A stretch of DNA of 17,580 bases, from the NCBI GenBank assembly GCA_946183175.1, contig CAMHBH010000031.1, positions 1 through 17,580 on the forward strand, in the 5' to 3' direction. The position numbers and the translations under genes are program-made. Below are positions 6,787 through 13,206 of the stretch, one piece after another. The notes beneath the pieces are model-generated. The model did no database searches and had not been told where the DNA came from. It saw only the letters and a program-made list of their open reading frames with translations. Every line of letters begins with the position of its first letter. Position 1 is the stretch's first letter. Source of the stretch: an uncultured Oscillibacter sp. (GTDB lineage: Bacteria > Bacillota > Clostridia > Oscillospirales > Oscillospiraceae).

Positions 6787-7500
6787 ATGAAGTTACGCTC
6801 TGACGCGCTCTGGAATGGCTTCCTTGACCTGCTCTTTCCGCCGAAGTGTCCGTTCTGCGGGGCCGTGCTGACGCGCCCCGGAATCTGCGCCGCGTGTGCC
6901 GACGCCCTGCCGCGTACCTCCGACCGCGACGGCTTCCGTACTGTACAGGGTTTCACCTGTACAGCGCCGCTGTTCTACGAGGGCGCGGTCAGGGATACGC
7001 TGTTAGCGCTCAAATTCTCGGGGCGCGCGTCGGTGGCGGAACCGCTGGGCGCGTTACTGGCTACCTGTGCGGCGGAGCGCCTCCCGGGGATGTTCGATAC
7101 CGTCGCCGCCGTGCCCATCAGCCGCGAACGGCGTCGGACACGCGGCTACAACCAGTCGGAACTACTGGCGGAGGCGGCCTGCCGCCACTGGGACACGCGT
7201 CCGGAACGACTGCTCCTCAAAATCGCCGATAACCCGGCGCAGTCGGGCCTCCCCGACGCGGCGGCGCGCTGGGCGAATGTGGCGGGCGTTTACAGTCTCG
7301 CGCCGGGGCGTGACGTGTCGGGGCGGCGCGTCCTGCTCGTCGACGACATCTGTACCACGGGCGCGACGCTCTGCGCGTGTGCGCGCGTACTCCGCGACGG
7401 CGGCGCGGCGGCGGTCTACGGCCTGACCGTCGCGCTGACCCCGGCGGAAAGAAAGTCGACGCTCCCGGCGACAGCGGCGCGGCGGCAGTCTACGGCCTGA
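6787..7500 (+). CDS. comFC: ComFC/GntX-family phosphoribosyltransferase-like protein, C-terminus altered by duplication
   Basis: A 237-residue member of the ComFC family, which acts with ComFA in uptake of transforming DNA and is widespread in bacteria that are not known to transform. It has an N-terminal zinc finger (Cys21, Cys24, Cys34, Cys37), the RGYNQ motif (119-123), and the PRPP-binding loop LLVDDICTTGAT (183-194). Its ATG starts two bases after the upstream stop. The last 14 residues (STLPATAARRQSTA) come from a 74-bp tandem duplication that shifted the frame. The second copy still encodes, in the other frame, what looks like the older ending: AAAVYGLTVALTPAERK continuing to a stop at 7560-7562. 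All catalytic motifs precede the duplication, so the protein is probably functional. No comFA is in the window. Confidence 0.88.
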   Translation: MKLRSDALWNGFLDLLFPPKCPFCGAVLTRPGICAACADALPRTSDRDGFRTVQGFTCTAPLFYEGAVRDTLLALKFSGRASVAEPLGALLATCAAERLPGMFDTVAAVPISRERRRTRGYNQSELLAEAACRHWDTRPERLLLKIADNPAQSGLPDAAARWANVAGVYSLAPGRDVSGRRVLLVDDICTTGATLCACARVLRDGGAAAVYGLTVALTPAERKSTLPATAARRQSTA

Positions 7501-7529
7501 CCGTCGCATTGACCCCGGCGGAAAGAAAG
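7394..7529 (+). repeat. 74-bp tandem duplication at the end of comFC
   Basis: Bases 7394-7455 and 7468-7529 agree at 58 of 62 positions at a constant offset of 74. The four differences are at 7399, 7413, 7434 and 7435. As 74 is not a multiple of three, the second copy is read in a different frame, creating the present stop at 7498-7500 within the second copy. Confidence 0.9.
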
Positions 7530-7579
7530 ACAATTTGGAAAAAAAGAGAGACAATTCGGTAAAAACAGGAAAAAGGCAC

Positions 7580-7608
7580 TTGCATTCCCGATTCCGTGCC
7601 GCTATAAT
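7580..7608 (+). promoter_or_regulatory. Strong sigma-A type promoter of mreB
   Basis: TTGCAT (7580-7585), a 17-bp spacer and a perfect TATAAT (7603-7608). Transcription would begin near 7615, giving a leader of about 90 bases. The 207 bases between comFC and mreB hold the second copy of the duplication, this promoter and the leader. Confidence 0.8.
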
Positions 7609-7627
7609 AAAATGCGCTGACTGTGAG

Positions 7628-7673
7628 GGAGAAGTTTTCTCCGTTCTGCGCGCGTCCGCGGGGCGCGCCTTTT
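7628..7673 (+). other. Two small hairpins in the mreB leader
   Basis: The mreB leader contains a 6-bp hairpin (GGAGAA 7628-7633 with TTCTCC 7637-7642), then a GC hairpin (GCGCGC 7648-7653 with GCGCGC 7663-7668) followed by CCTTTT. The second looks like a weak intrinsic terminator upstream of the ribosome binding site. Both stems are short, so an attenuator role is only a possibility. Confidence 0.3.
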
Positions 7674-7707
7674 GAGACAGGCAAGAATGATTGGATGAGG
7701 TGGCTGT

Positions 7708-8727
7708 ATGTCCAAAGATATTGGTATCGACCTTGGCACGGCGTCGGTTCTGGTCTACGTCAAGGGAAAGGGTATCGTGCTCAACGAGCCCTCCGTCGTG
7801 GCCCTCGACAAGAATACCGGAAAACTCCTCCGCGTGGGCGCGGAAGCCCAGAATATGCTCGGACGCACCCCCGGCAATATCGTTGCCATTCGGCCTCTCC
7901 GGGACGGCGTCATCTCCGACTACGACATGACCGAACGCATGTTGCGCGAATTCATCCATAAAGTATCGGGTTTCTCGATTTTCAAGCCGCGCGTGATTAT
8001 CTGCGTGCCGTCAGGGATTACGGAAGTCGAGGAGCGCGCGGTCGTAGACGCCGGGATTCAGGCCGGGGCCCGGAAGGTGTACCTGATTGAGGAACCGGTC
8101 GCGGCGGCTATCGGGGCGGGCGTCGACATCTCCCGCCCGGACGGTCACATGATGGTCGACATCGGCGGCGGCACGGCGGATATCGCGGTGATTTCGCTGT
8201 CGGGTGTCGTGGAATCGGCGTCGATTAAGATTGCCGGGGACCAGTTCAACGAGGCCGTCGTCAAGTATATGCGCCGGAATCACAATCTGCTCGTCGGCGA
8301 GAGAACCGCCGAGGATATGAAAAAACGTATCGGCTGCGTCTTCCCGAAGGAAGTCGAGGACAGCATGGAAGTCAAGGGGCGCTGTCTGCTGACTGGTTTG
8401 CCCCGCTCCGTGACCATTTCCTCTACGGAGATGATGGACGCGTTCGAGGAACCCGTAGAGCGGATTCTGGAGGCCGTGCACGCCGTACTCGAACGCACGC
8501 CGCCCGAACTTGTGGCGGATATCTCCCTGAACGGTATCATCATGACGGGCGGGGGCAGTCTGGTCGACGGGTTCGACAAACTCCTCACGGCCCGCACGGG
8601 CATTCACACGGTAGTCGCGGACGACGCCATTTCCTGCGTGGCGCTCGGCACCGGGAAGAGTCTCGATTCCCTCAATACCATGATGGACGGCACCATGAAC
8701 ATTTCCCGCCGCCGCCAGATGAGCTAA
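7708..8727 (+). CDS. mreB: Rod-shape determining actin homologue MreB/Mbl
   Basis: Bacterial actin that polymerises on the inner face of the membrane and guides peptidoglycan synthesis. Its 339 residues are typical. Phosphate-1 motif is IDLGTASVLVY (7-17), the connect-1 region holds VPSGITEVEERA (100-111), IEEPVAAAIGAG is at 127-138, and phosphate-2 is VDIGGGTADIAV (150-161); the adenosine motif near GIIMTGGGSLVDG lies in the C-terminal third. The ATG follows GGATGAGGTGG. It stands alone with its own promoter and terminator, without mreC or mreD, which is more like an Mbl or MreBH paralogue than the mreBCD operon copy; which paralogue it is cannot be settled here. The C-terminus ends in a basic RRRQMS. 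Confidence 0.93.
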   Translation: MSKDIGIDLGTASVLVYVKGKGIVLNEPSVVALDKNTGKLLRVGAEAQNMLGRTPGNIVAIRPLRDGVISDYDMTERMLREFIHKVSGFSIFKPRVIICVPSGITEVEERAVVDAGIQAGARKVYLIEEPVAAAIGAGVDISRPDGHMMVDIGGGTADIAVISLSGVVESASIKIAGDQFNEAVVKYMRRNHNLLVGERTAEDMKKRIGCVFPKEVEDSMEVKGRCLLTGLPRSVTISSTEMMDAFEEPVERILEAVHAVLERTPPELVADISLNGIIMTGGGSLVDGFDKLLTARTGIHTVVADDAISCVALGTGKSLDSLNTMMDGTMNISRRRQMS

Positions 8728-8732
8728 ACAGA

Positions 8733-8770
8733 ACGCGGACACCTTGCAACGGTGTCCGCGTCGCTGTTTT
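8733..8770 (+). terminator. Rho-independent terminator of mreB
   Basis: An 11-bp perfect stem (ACGCGGACACC 8733-8743, GGTGTCCGCGT 8751-8761) with a 7-nt loop begins five bases after the mreB stop and is followed by CGCTGTTTT. It also lies just past the end of the convergent helix-turn-helix gene and may serve both. Confidence 0.8.
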
Positions 8771-8778
8771 CGGGGCAC

Positions 8779-9294
8779 TTAACGCCTGCGCTTGGGATGT
8801 TTGACGCCCGCCTTTTTCAGGACTTTGGACACCTTGGACTGCGATACGCCGAACAAGTGCGCGAGAAACATCTGCGTCACCTTGGTTTCCTTGTACAATT
8901 CCACAATATAGCGCTTGCGCTTCTTTTCCCCGCCGTTCATCACCTCCATGGAGAGGGTGGTTTTATGCTCGTCCACGGCTCCGTAGCGGTCGCCCTTAAG
9001 GATAATCTGCTTGAGGACGACGAAACGGCGACAGCCGTTCGGGGCCACCATGCAGACTTCGCACTTCGGATAGCCCTTTCCGTGCGTCTTGGAGAAGCAC
9101 AGGAAGTCGAACTTCGTGCCGGAAATCCGGTGCTCTATCAGCCAATTCCGGATATCCGGGGTGGTGTCCCACGATTCGGACTCCCGTTTCAACTCCTCCA
9201 GAGTATCGGGGATGTCGGTAATCAGGCCGCTTTCCAGATAGTCCTCGTTATTCAGAGACAGACAGGCAAGGTTCAACATGGCAAGGTTCAACAT
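8779..9294 (-). CDS. Small HTH protein of unrecognised family, paralogue A
   Basis: I do not recognise the family. The 171-residue protein shares blocks with the gene just upstream: W-D-x-T-P-D near residues 42-47, then FLCxSxTxGKxYPKCExxMV (64-83), RR and LKQ (89-96), and a C-terminal helix-turn-helix. The last runs from KVTQMFLAHLFGVSQSKVSK (138-157) to a very basic KHPKRRR end. That segment has the alanine, glycine-like turn and Q-S-K-V-S pattern of resolvase or sigma-4 type HTHs, so DNA binding is likely. Cys66 and Cys78 are conserved in both paralogues, but no metal site is otherwise evident. AAGGAGG stands nine bases before ATG 9294. A 15-bp duplication gives a second possible ATG at 9279. 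It follows paralogue B by 40 bases and is probably cotranscribed. Confidence 0.75.
   Translation of the reverse strand: MLNLAMLNLACLSLNNEDYLESGLITDIPDTLEELKRESESWDTTPDIRNWLIEHRISGTKFDFLCFSKTHGKGYPKCEVCMVAPNGCRRFVVLKQIILKGDRYGAVDEHKTTLSMEVMNGGEKKRKRYIVELYKETKVTQMFLAHLFGVSQSKVSKVLKKAGVKHPKRRR
9265..9294 (-). repeat. Tandem 15-bp repeat duplicating a start codon
   Basis: Two exact adjacent copies (9265-9279 and 9280-9294) encode MLNLA-MLNLA, so the protein has two in-frame ATGs. Only the first is at the usual distance from AAGGAGG (9 bases; the second is 24 bases away). Confidence 0.9.
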
Positions 9295-9334
9295 AATGAA
9301 GTTCCTCCTTAATTGAGTGACGGGGCGGGTGTGT

Positions 9335-9802
9335 TCAGCGTTTATGCCGGACGCCCTGCTCCTTTAATATTTGCGAAATCCGGCTTTGTTTCAAGTCGAA
9401 CAGTCGCGCCAAAAAATGCTGGGTGACTTTCCACTCCTGATTCTGGTACACCTCCGCGATATAGGCGTCGCGCTCGTTCTCGTAGTCGTCGAGTTCCTCC
9501 GGGCGAATGTCGGCTTCCCGGAGGTGGAGTTTCCCGTAGGGGCAACCGTCCCGGACAGCCTGTTTGAGGATGAGACAGCGGCGAATGCCATCCGCCGTGA
9601 CCATGCTGAGTTCGCACTTCGGATAGTGCTTCCCCTGCGTTCTGGACACGCAGAGAAACTCAATCTCCGTCCCTTCTTCGAGACAGCGCTTTAACGCGCT
9701 GAGCATATCGGGCGTAATATCCCAGTCTGCCGACATTGCTTCCAGTTCCGAGGGGTCACGGGGGATGTATTCGATAATTCCCCGCTGTTTTTTGCTTTTC
9801 AT
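9335..9802 (-). CDS. Small HTH protein of unrecognised family, paralogue B
   Basis: A 155-residue paralogue of the gene that follows it. Shared blocks are ADWDITPD (25-32), a central FLCxSxTxGKxYPKCExxMV (49-68, with Cys51 and Cys63), IRR with LILKQ (73-81), and a C-terminal HTH from KVTQHFLARLFDLKQSRISQ (125-144) to VRHKR. An acidic, variable segment (about 97-112) separates the core from the HTH. Family and function are unknown; a two-domain sensor or effector domain plus DNA-binding domain is the simplest reading. The start is ATG 9802, nine bases after GGAGG; an upstream in-frame ATG at 9847 lacks a ribosome binding site. The promoter just upstream has a perfect TTGACA -35 and a large inverted repeat, suggesting tight repression, perhaps by this protein or its paralogue. 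Confidence 0.75.
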   Translation of the reverse strand: MKSKKQRGIIEYIPRDPSELEAMSADWDITPDMLSALKRCLEEGTEIEFLCVSRTQGKHYPKCELSMVTADGIRRCLILKQAVRDGCPYGKLHLREADIRPEELDDYENERDAYIAEVYQNQEWKVTQHFLARLFDLKQSRISQILKEQGVRHKR

Positions 9803-9863
9803 GTTTGCAAGCCTCCGTCTTGTTTTGCAATAGTAAAGATAACGCATATCGTTCTACACTCGT

Positions 9864-9902
9864 TTTCCAAGAGAATATAATACGTTCTCTTGGAAATGTC
9901 AA
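9864..9902 (-). promoter_or_regulatory. Promoter with 12+12 bp operator controlling the HTH gene pair
   Basis: On the minus strand TTGACA (9902-9897), a 17-bp spacer and TATATT (9879-9874) form a near-consensus promoter. A perfect inverted repeat, TTTCCAAGAGAA (9864-9875) and TTCTCTTGGAAA (9885-9896) with a 9-bp spacer, fills the region from the -35 box into the -10 box. This is the geometry of a repressor operator. Half-site spacing does not fit the Firmicute LexA box. The remaining bases from 9803 to 10049 hold the leader, this site and the obgE promoter; nothing else is seen. Confidence 0.85.
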
Positions 9903-9993
9903 GCCTTTTCCGGATTTTTTTCCTCTAACTGAGGCGGCGTCGCGGAATGACGGAGTGAGCGTTCCACTTTCCGCACAAATTCGCGCGTTTGCC

Positions 9994-10022
9994 TTGACGG
10001 GCGGGACGGTTTTGGCTACAAT
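9994..10022 (+). promoter_or_regulatory. Promoter of the obgE operon
   Basis: TTGACG (9994-9999), a 17-bp spacer and TACAAT (10017-10022). The start site would be near 10029, leaving a leader of about 20 bases with AGGAGG six bases before the obgE ATG. Confidence 0.8.
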
Positions 10023-10049
10023 AGACCAAACGCGTACAGGAGGCGAAGC

Positions 10050-11318
10050 ATGGCATTCATAGACAAAGTACGCATAACGGCGAAGGCGGGCGACGGCGGC
10101 AACGGCGCAGTGGCGTTCCACCGGGAAAAGTACGTGGCGGCGGGGGGCCCCGACGGCGGCGACGGCGGCAGGGGCGGTTCGGTCGTCCTACAGGCCGACG
10201 CGAACCTGTCCACGCTGATGGACTTCCGCTACCGCAAGAAGTATGCCGCCGAAAACGGCATGGACGGACAGGGCGGGCGGAAATCGGGCAAAGACGGCGC
10301 GGACTTGTTAATCCGTGTCCCGTGCGGGACGCTCGTCCGCGACGCGGAGAGCGGACAGATTATGAAAGACCTGTCGGACGACGCGCCCTGGACGCTGTGC
10401 CGGGGCGGGCGCGGCGGCTGGGGCAACGCGCATTTCGCGACGCCGACCCGGCAGGCCCCGCGTTTCGCGAAGAGCGGGCTTCCCGGCGAGACGCACGAGG
10501 TCATATTAGAGCTGAAACTGCTGGCCGACGTGGGACTGATTGGCTTCCCGAACGTGGGCAAGTCGACACTCTTGAGCGTGTCGACGAAGGCGCGGCCCAA
10601 AATCGCGAACTATCACTTTACGACGCTGTTCCCGAATCTGGGCGTAGTGGAGACGGACGGCGGCGGGTTCGTCATGGCGGACATCCCCGGACTGATTGAG
10701 GGCGCAAGCGAGGGCGTCGGGCTTGGACACGATTTCCTCCGGCACGTCGACCGCTGTCGGCTGCTCGTACACGTCATCGACGCGGCGGGCAGCGAGGGCC
10801 GCGACCCCGTCGCGGATTTCGAGGCCATCAACGCGGAGCTGTCGCGCTACAGTCCGGCGCTGGCGACGCGCCCGCAGATTATCGCCGCCAACAAGGCCGA
10901 TTTGCTACAGGACGCCGCCGCGCTGGAACCCCTCCGCGCGAAGGCAAAGGAACTCGGTTTCCCGCTGTACCTGATTTCCGCCGCGACCCACCAGGGCGTA
11001 AAGGAACTGCTACAGGAAATCACGCGGACGCTCCCGACGCTCCCGCCCGTGACAGTATACGAGGCGGAGTACGTGCCGCCCGCGCCGGAGGCCGACGCCG
11101 AACCGGAGATTCACCGCCGCGACGACGGGGCATGGGTTGTCGAGGGGGCATGGCTGGAACGCCTCATGGGCGATATCAATTTCGCCGACTACGAGAGCCG
11201 GATGTACTTCGACCGCGCTTTGAGACAGGCCGGACTTTTCGAGCGGCTGGAAGCGCTGGGAATCGGGGACGGCGACACGGTGTCGCTGTACGGCTTTGAG
11301 TTCGAGTATTGGAAGTGA
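10050..11318 (+). CDS. obgE: Obg GTPase (ribosome assembly and stress control)
   Basis: Essential GTPase that binds the 50S subunit and links ribosome assembly to nutrient state; in Bacillus it also affects sporulation and the stress response. The 422-residue protein has the three parts of Gram-positive Obg. The glycine-rich Obg fold (1 to about 158) has repeated GGxGG turns. The GTPase domain has G1 GFPNVGKS (165-172), TTLFPNLGVV (191-200), G3 DIPG (211-214), G4 NKAD (281-284) and an SA motif near ISAATHQGVKEL. The C-terminal OCT-type domain runs from about 345 to 422 and contains WLERLMGDINFADYES. It is the first gene of an operon with tsaE, tsaB and upp and has its own promoter. Confidence 0.96.
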   Translation: MAFIDKVRITAKAGDGGNGAVAFHREKYVAAGGPDGGDGGRGGSVVLQADANLSTLMDFRYRKKYAAENGMDGQGGRKSGKDGADLLIRVPCGTLVRDAESGQIMKDLSDDAPWTLCRGGRGGWGNAHFATPTRQAPRFAKSGLPGETHEVILELKLLADVGLIGFPNVGKSTLLSVSTKARPKIANYHFTTLFPNLGVVETDGGGFVMADIPGLIEGASEGVGLGHDFLRHVDRCRLLVHVIDAAGSEGRDPVADFEAINAELSRYSPALATRPQIIAANKADLLQDAAALEPLRAKAKELGFPLYLISAATHQGVKELLQEITRTLPTLPPVTVYEAEYVPPAPEADAEPEIHRRDDGAWVVEGAWLERLMGDINFADYESRMYFDRALRQAGLFERLEALGIGDGDTVSLYGFEFEYWK

Positions 11319-11325
11319 CGCTACT

Positions 11326-11766
11326 ATGGAATACGTCTCCCACAGCGAGCGGGAAACGGAGGAACTCGGCGCGGAATTGTCGCGGCACCTGCGCGCCGGG
11401 AACGTGATTGCCTTCCGGGGCGGCCTGGGCATGGGCAAGACCGCGTTCGTGCGCGGACTGGCCCGGGGCCTCGGATACCCCGGGCGCGTGACAAGCCCCA
11501 CGTTTACAATTGTCAACGAATACGAGGGCGGACGCCTCCCGCTGTTCCATTTCGACCTGTACCGCCTGAACGGCGCCGGGGAGTTGTGGGACTTGGGCTG
11601 GGACGAGTACCGGGAGCGCGGCGGCGTATGCGCGGCGGAGTGGAGCGAACAGGCCCCCGAACTGTTCCCGGAGGGTACCATACGCGTCACGCTGGAGCGC
11701 GGCCCCGACGGCGACACTTCCCGCCGTATTACGATTACCGATTTGGAGGAAGGCGTGCCGTCATGA
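11326..11766 (+). CDS. tsaE: tRNA t6A biosynthesis ATPase TsaE
   Basis: ATPase of the TsaB-TsaD-TsaE complex that makes N6-threonylcarbamoyladenosine at position 37 of ANN-decoding tRNAs. The 146 residues match the family. It has a Walker A loop GGLGMGKTA (32-40), the SPTFTIVNEY segment (57-66), HFDLYRL (75-81) and EWSE (105-108). The ATG at 11326 lies seven bases after the obgE stop, and GGAAGTGA at the end of obgE serves as ribosome binding site. Its TGA overlaps the tsaB ATG. An in-frame ATG at 11296 would lie inside obgE and adds a non-conserved extension. The third partner, tsaD, is not in the window. Confidence 0.95.
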   Translation: MEYVSHSERETEELGAELSRHLRAGNVIAFRGGLGMGKTAFVRGLARGLGYPGRVTSPTFTIVNEYEGGRLPLFHFDLYRLNGAGELWDLGWDEYRERGGVCAAEWSEQAPELFPEGTIRVTLERGPDGDTSRRITITDLEEGVPS

Positions 11767-12512
11767 AGATTTTCGCGTTGGAAACGTCGGCGCGGGCGGT
11801 GTCGGTGGCGGTCACGGAAAACGGCGTCGTACTCGCGTCGGCCTGTCAGAACAACGGCCTGACGCACAGTCGAACGCTCATGCCGCTGGCGGAAAGCCTG
11901 CTGTGCGGAATCGGGCTGGCGGCCCGCGATATGGACTTGTTCGCGGTGGCGGCGGGGCCGGGTTCGTTTACGGGGATACGAATCGGGGTAGCGGCGGCGA
12001 AGGGCCTCGCGTTCGGCGCGGAACGCCCGGCGGTGGGCGTATCGACACTCGCCGCGCTGGCGCGGAACGTCGCCTTTGCCGACGGGCTGATTGTCGCGGC
12101 CATGGACGCCCGCCGGCAACAGGTCTACGAGGCCTCTTTCCGCGCCGACAACGGGACGCTGTCCCGGCTGACGCCCGACCGCGCGGTGTCGCTGGCGGAA
12201 TTGTCGGAGGAATTGCGCGGCGAGGCGTCGCCGATACTGGTCGTGGGCGACGGCGCGGCGCTTTGCGTCGAATACCTCGACGCCCACGGGGTACGGTGCC
12301 GTCTGGCCTCGCCCCATTTAGTCATGCAAAGCGCGGCCTCGGTGGCCTTGGAGGCGGAGACGGTGCCCGAAAGCGAATACGTCTCCGCGCGGGACTTGCG
12401 GCCCGTGTATTTGCGTCCGCCACAGGCAATCCCGTTGCGGGAACGCCTGCAAAGAATAGAAGGAAACGGAAGGAACCGGGAGAACGTACGGACGCCGGAA
12501 AAGCGTCCGTAA
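11763..12512 (+). CDS. tsaB: tRNA t6A biosynthesis protein TsaB
   Basis: ASKHA-fold partner that dimerises with TsaD and supports t6A37 synthesis on tRNA. The N-terminus MKIFALETSA is the phosphate-1 strand. THSRTLMPL (34-42) keeps the conserved histidine region, and GPGSFTGIRIG (65-75) is the family signature. Its 249 residues are slightly long: the last 20 or so (rich in Arg, Asn and Glu) go beyond the usual end. The ATG overlaps the tsaE stop as ATGA, so the two partners are translationally coupled. The stop is 16 bases before upp, and a 9-bp hairpin lies over the last codons. No rimI-like acetyltransferase follows, unlike many Firmicutes. Confidence 0.94.
   Translation: MKIFALETSARAVSVAVTENGVVLASACQNNGLTHSRTLMPLAESLLCGIGLAARDMDLFAVAAGPGSFTGIRIGVAAAKGLAFGAERPAVGVSTLAALARNVAFADGLIVAAMDARRQQVYEASFRADNGTLSRLTPDRAVSLAELSEELRGEASPILVVGDGAALCVEYLDAHGVRCRLASPHLVMQSAASVALEAETVPESEYVSARDLRPVYLRPPQAIPLRERLQRIEGNGRNRENVRTPEKRP
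12487..12511 (+). other. Hairpin between tsaB and upp, next to the upp ribosome binding site
   Basis: TACGGACGC (12487-12495) pairs with GCGTCCGTA (12503-12511), a perfect 9-bp stem with a 7-nt loop. It covers the last tsaB codons and ends where the AAGGAAGGAG of upp begins. No T-run follows, so it is not an intrinsic terminator; it could shape translation or processing of the operon mRNA. Confidence 0.5.
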
Positions 12513-12528
12513 GGAAGGAGCTTTACAA

Positions 12529-13164
12529 ATGGTAAACGGAAAACTGCACGTCATCGACCACCCGCTGGTGGCGCACAAAATGAGCATTCTTCGCGACAAA
12601 AATACGAGTGTCAAGGATTTCCGCGAGCTGGTGTCGGAAATCGGCGTGCTGATTACCTACGAGGCCACGCGCGACCTGCCCCTGACCACGAAAACCGTAG
12701 AGACGCCGCTGTGCAAGGCGGAAGTCCCGACGCTCAAGGGCAAGAAATTCGCGGTGGTACCGATTCTGCGAGCGGGCCTCGGGCTTGTCGACGGCGTACT
12801 CCGTCTGGTGCCCAGCGCGCGCGTCGGGCATATCGGGATGTACCGCGACGAGGAGACGCTGGAGCCGCACGTCTATTTCTGCAAAATGCCGAAGGACATC
12901 GCGGAGCGCGAGATTCTGATAGTCGACCCCATGCTGGCGACGGGCGGGAGCGCGTCGGCGGCAATTACAGAGATGAAGAGGCGCGGCTGTAAGAATATCA
13001 AGCTGATGGTACTGCTTGCCGCGCCGGAGGGCGTGGAGCGGATACAGACAGACCACCCGGATGTTGAGTTGTACTGCGGCGCGCTGGACAAGGGCCTCAA
13101 CGAGCACGGCTACATTCTCCCGGGCCTCGGCGACGCCGGAGACCGCATTTTCGGAACGAAATAA
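12529..13164 (+). CDS. upp: Uracil phosphoribosyltransferase
   Basis: Salvage enzyme that makes UMP from uracil and PRPP in the cytoplasm. Its 211 residues match the family length. PRPP-binding VDPMLATGGSA is at 132-142, RAGLGLVDG at 81-89, and the uracil-binding GYILPGLGDAGDR at 194-206. The start ATG follows GGAAGGAGC. It is the last gene of the obgE operon. No uraA permease gene accompanies it, and no PyrR-type attenuator is seen before it, so its expression may simply follow the operon. Confidence 0.97.
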   Translation: MVNGKLHVIDHPLVAHKMSILRDKNTSVKDFRELVSEIGVLITYEATRDLPLTTKTVETPLCKAEVPTLKGKKFAVVPILRAGLGLVDGVLRLVPSARVGHIGMYRDEETLEPHVYFCKMPKDIAEREILIVDPMLATGGSASAAITEMKRRGCKNIKLMVLLAAPEGVERIQTDHPDVELYCGALDKGLNEHGYILPGLGDAGDRIFGTK

Positions 13165-13199
13165 TCACAAAAAGCCTCCCCCGTTTTCGCGGGGGAGGC
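13165..13199 (-). terminator. Terminator of the ComFB-like gene, probably bidirectional with upp
   Basis: A perfect 10-bp stem, GCCTCCCCCG (13174-13183) and CGGGGGAGGC (13190-13199), with a TTTTCG loop. On the minus strand it is followed by TTTTTGTGATTATTT, a strong U-tract reaching into the end of upp. On the plus strand it lies nine bases after the upp stop and is followed by GTGGCTGTTATCTT, a weaker tail. Confidence 0.85.
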
Positions 13200-13206
13200 G
13201 TGGCTG

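Noticed and set aside
9827..9847. Longer N-terminus for HTH paralogue B starting at ATG 9847
   Set aside because: No ribosome binding site precedes it, while ATG 9802 has GGAGG nine bases upstream.
9864..9896. LexA (SOS) box in the promoter of the HTH pair
   Set aside because: Firmicute LexA sites need GAAC-N4-GTTC. Here the GAA and TTC halves are nine bases apart and the symmetry is much longer.
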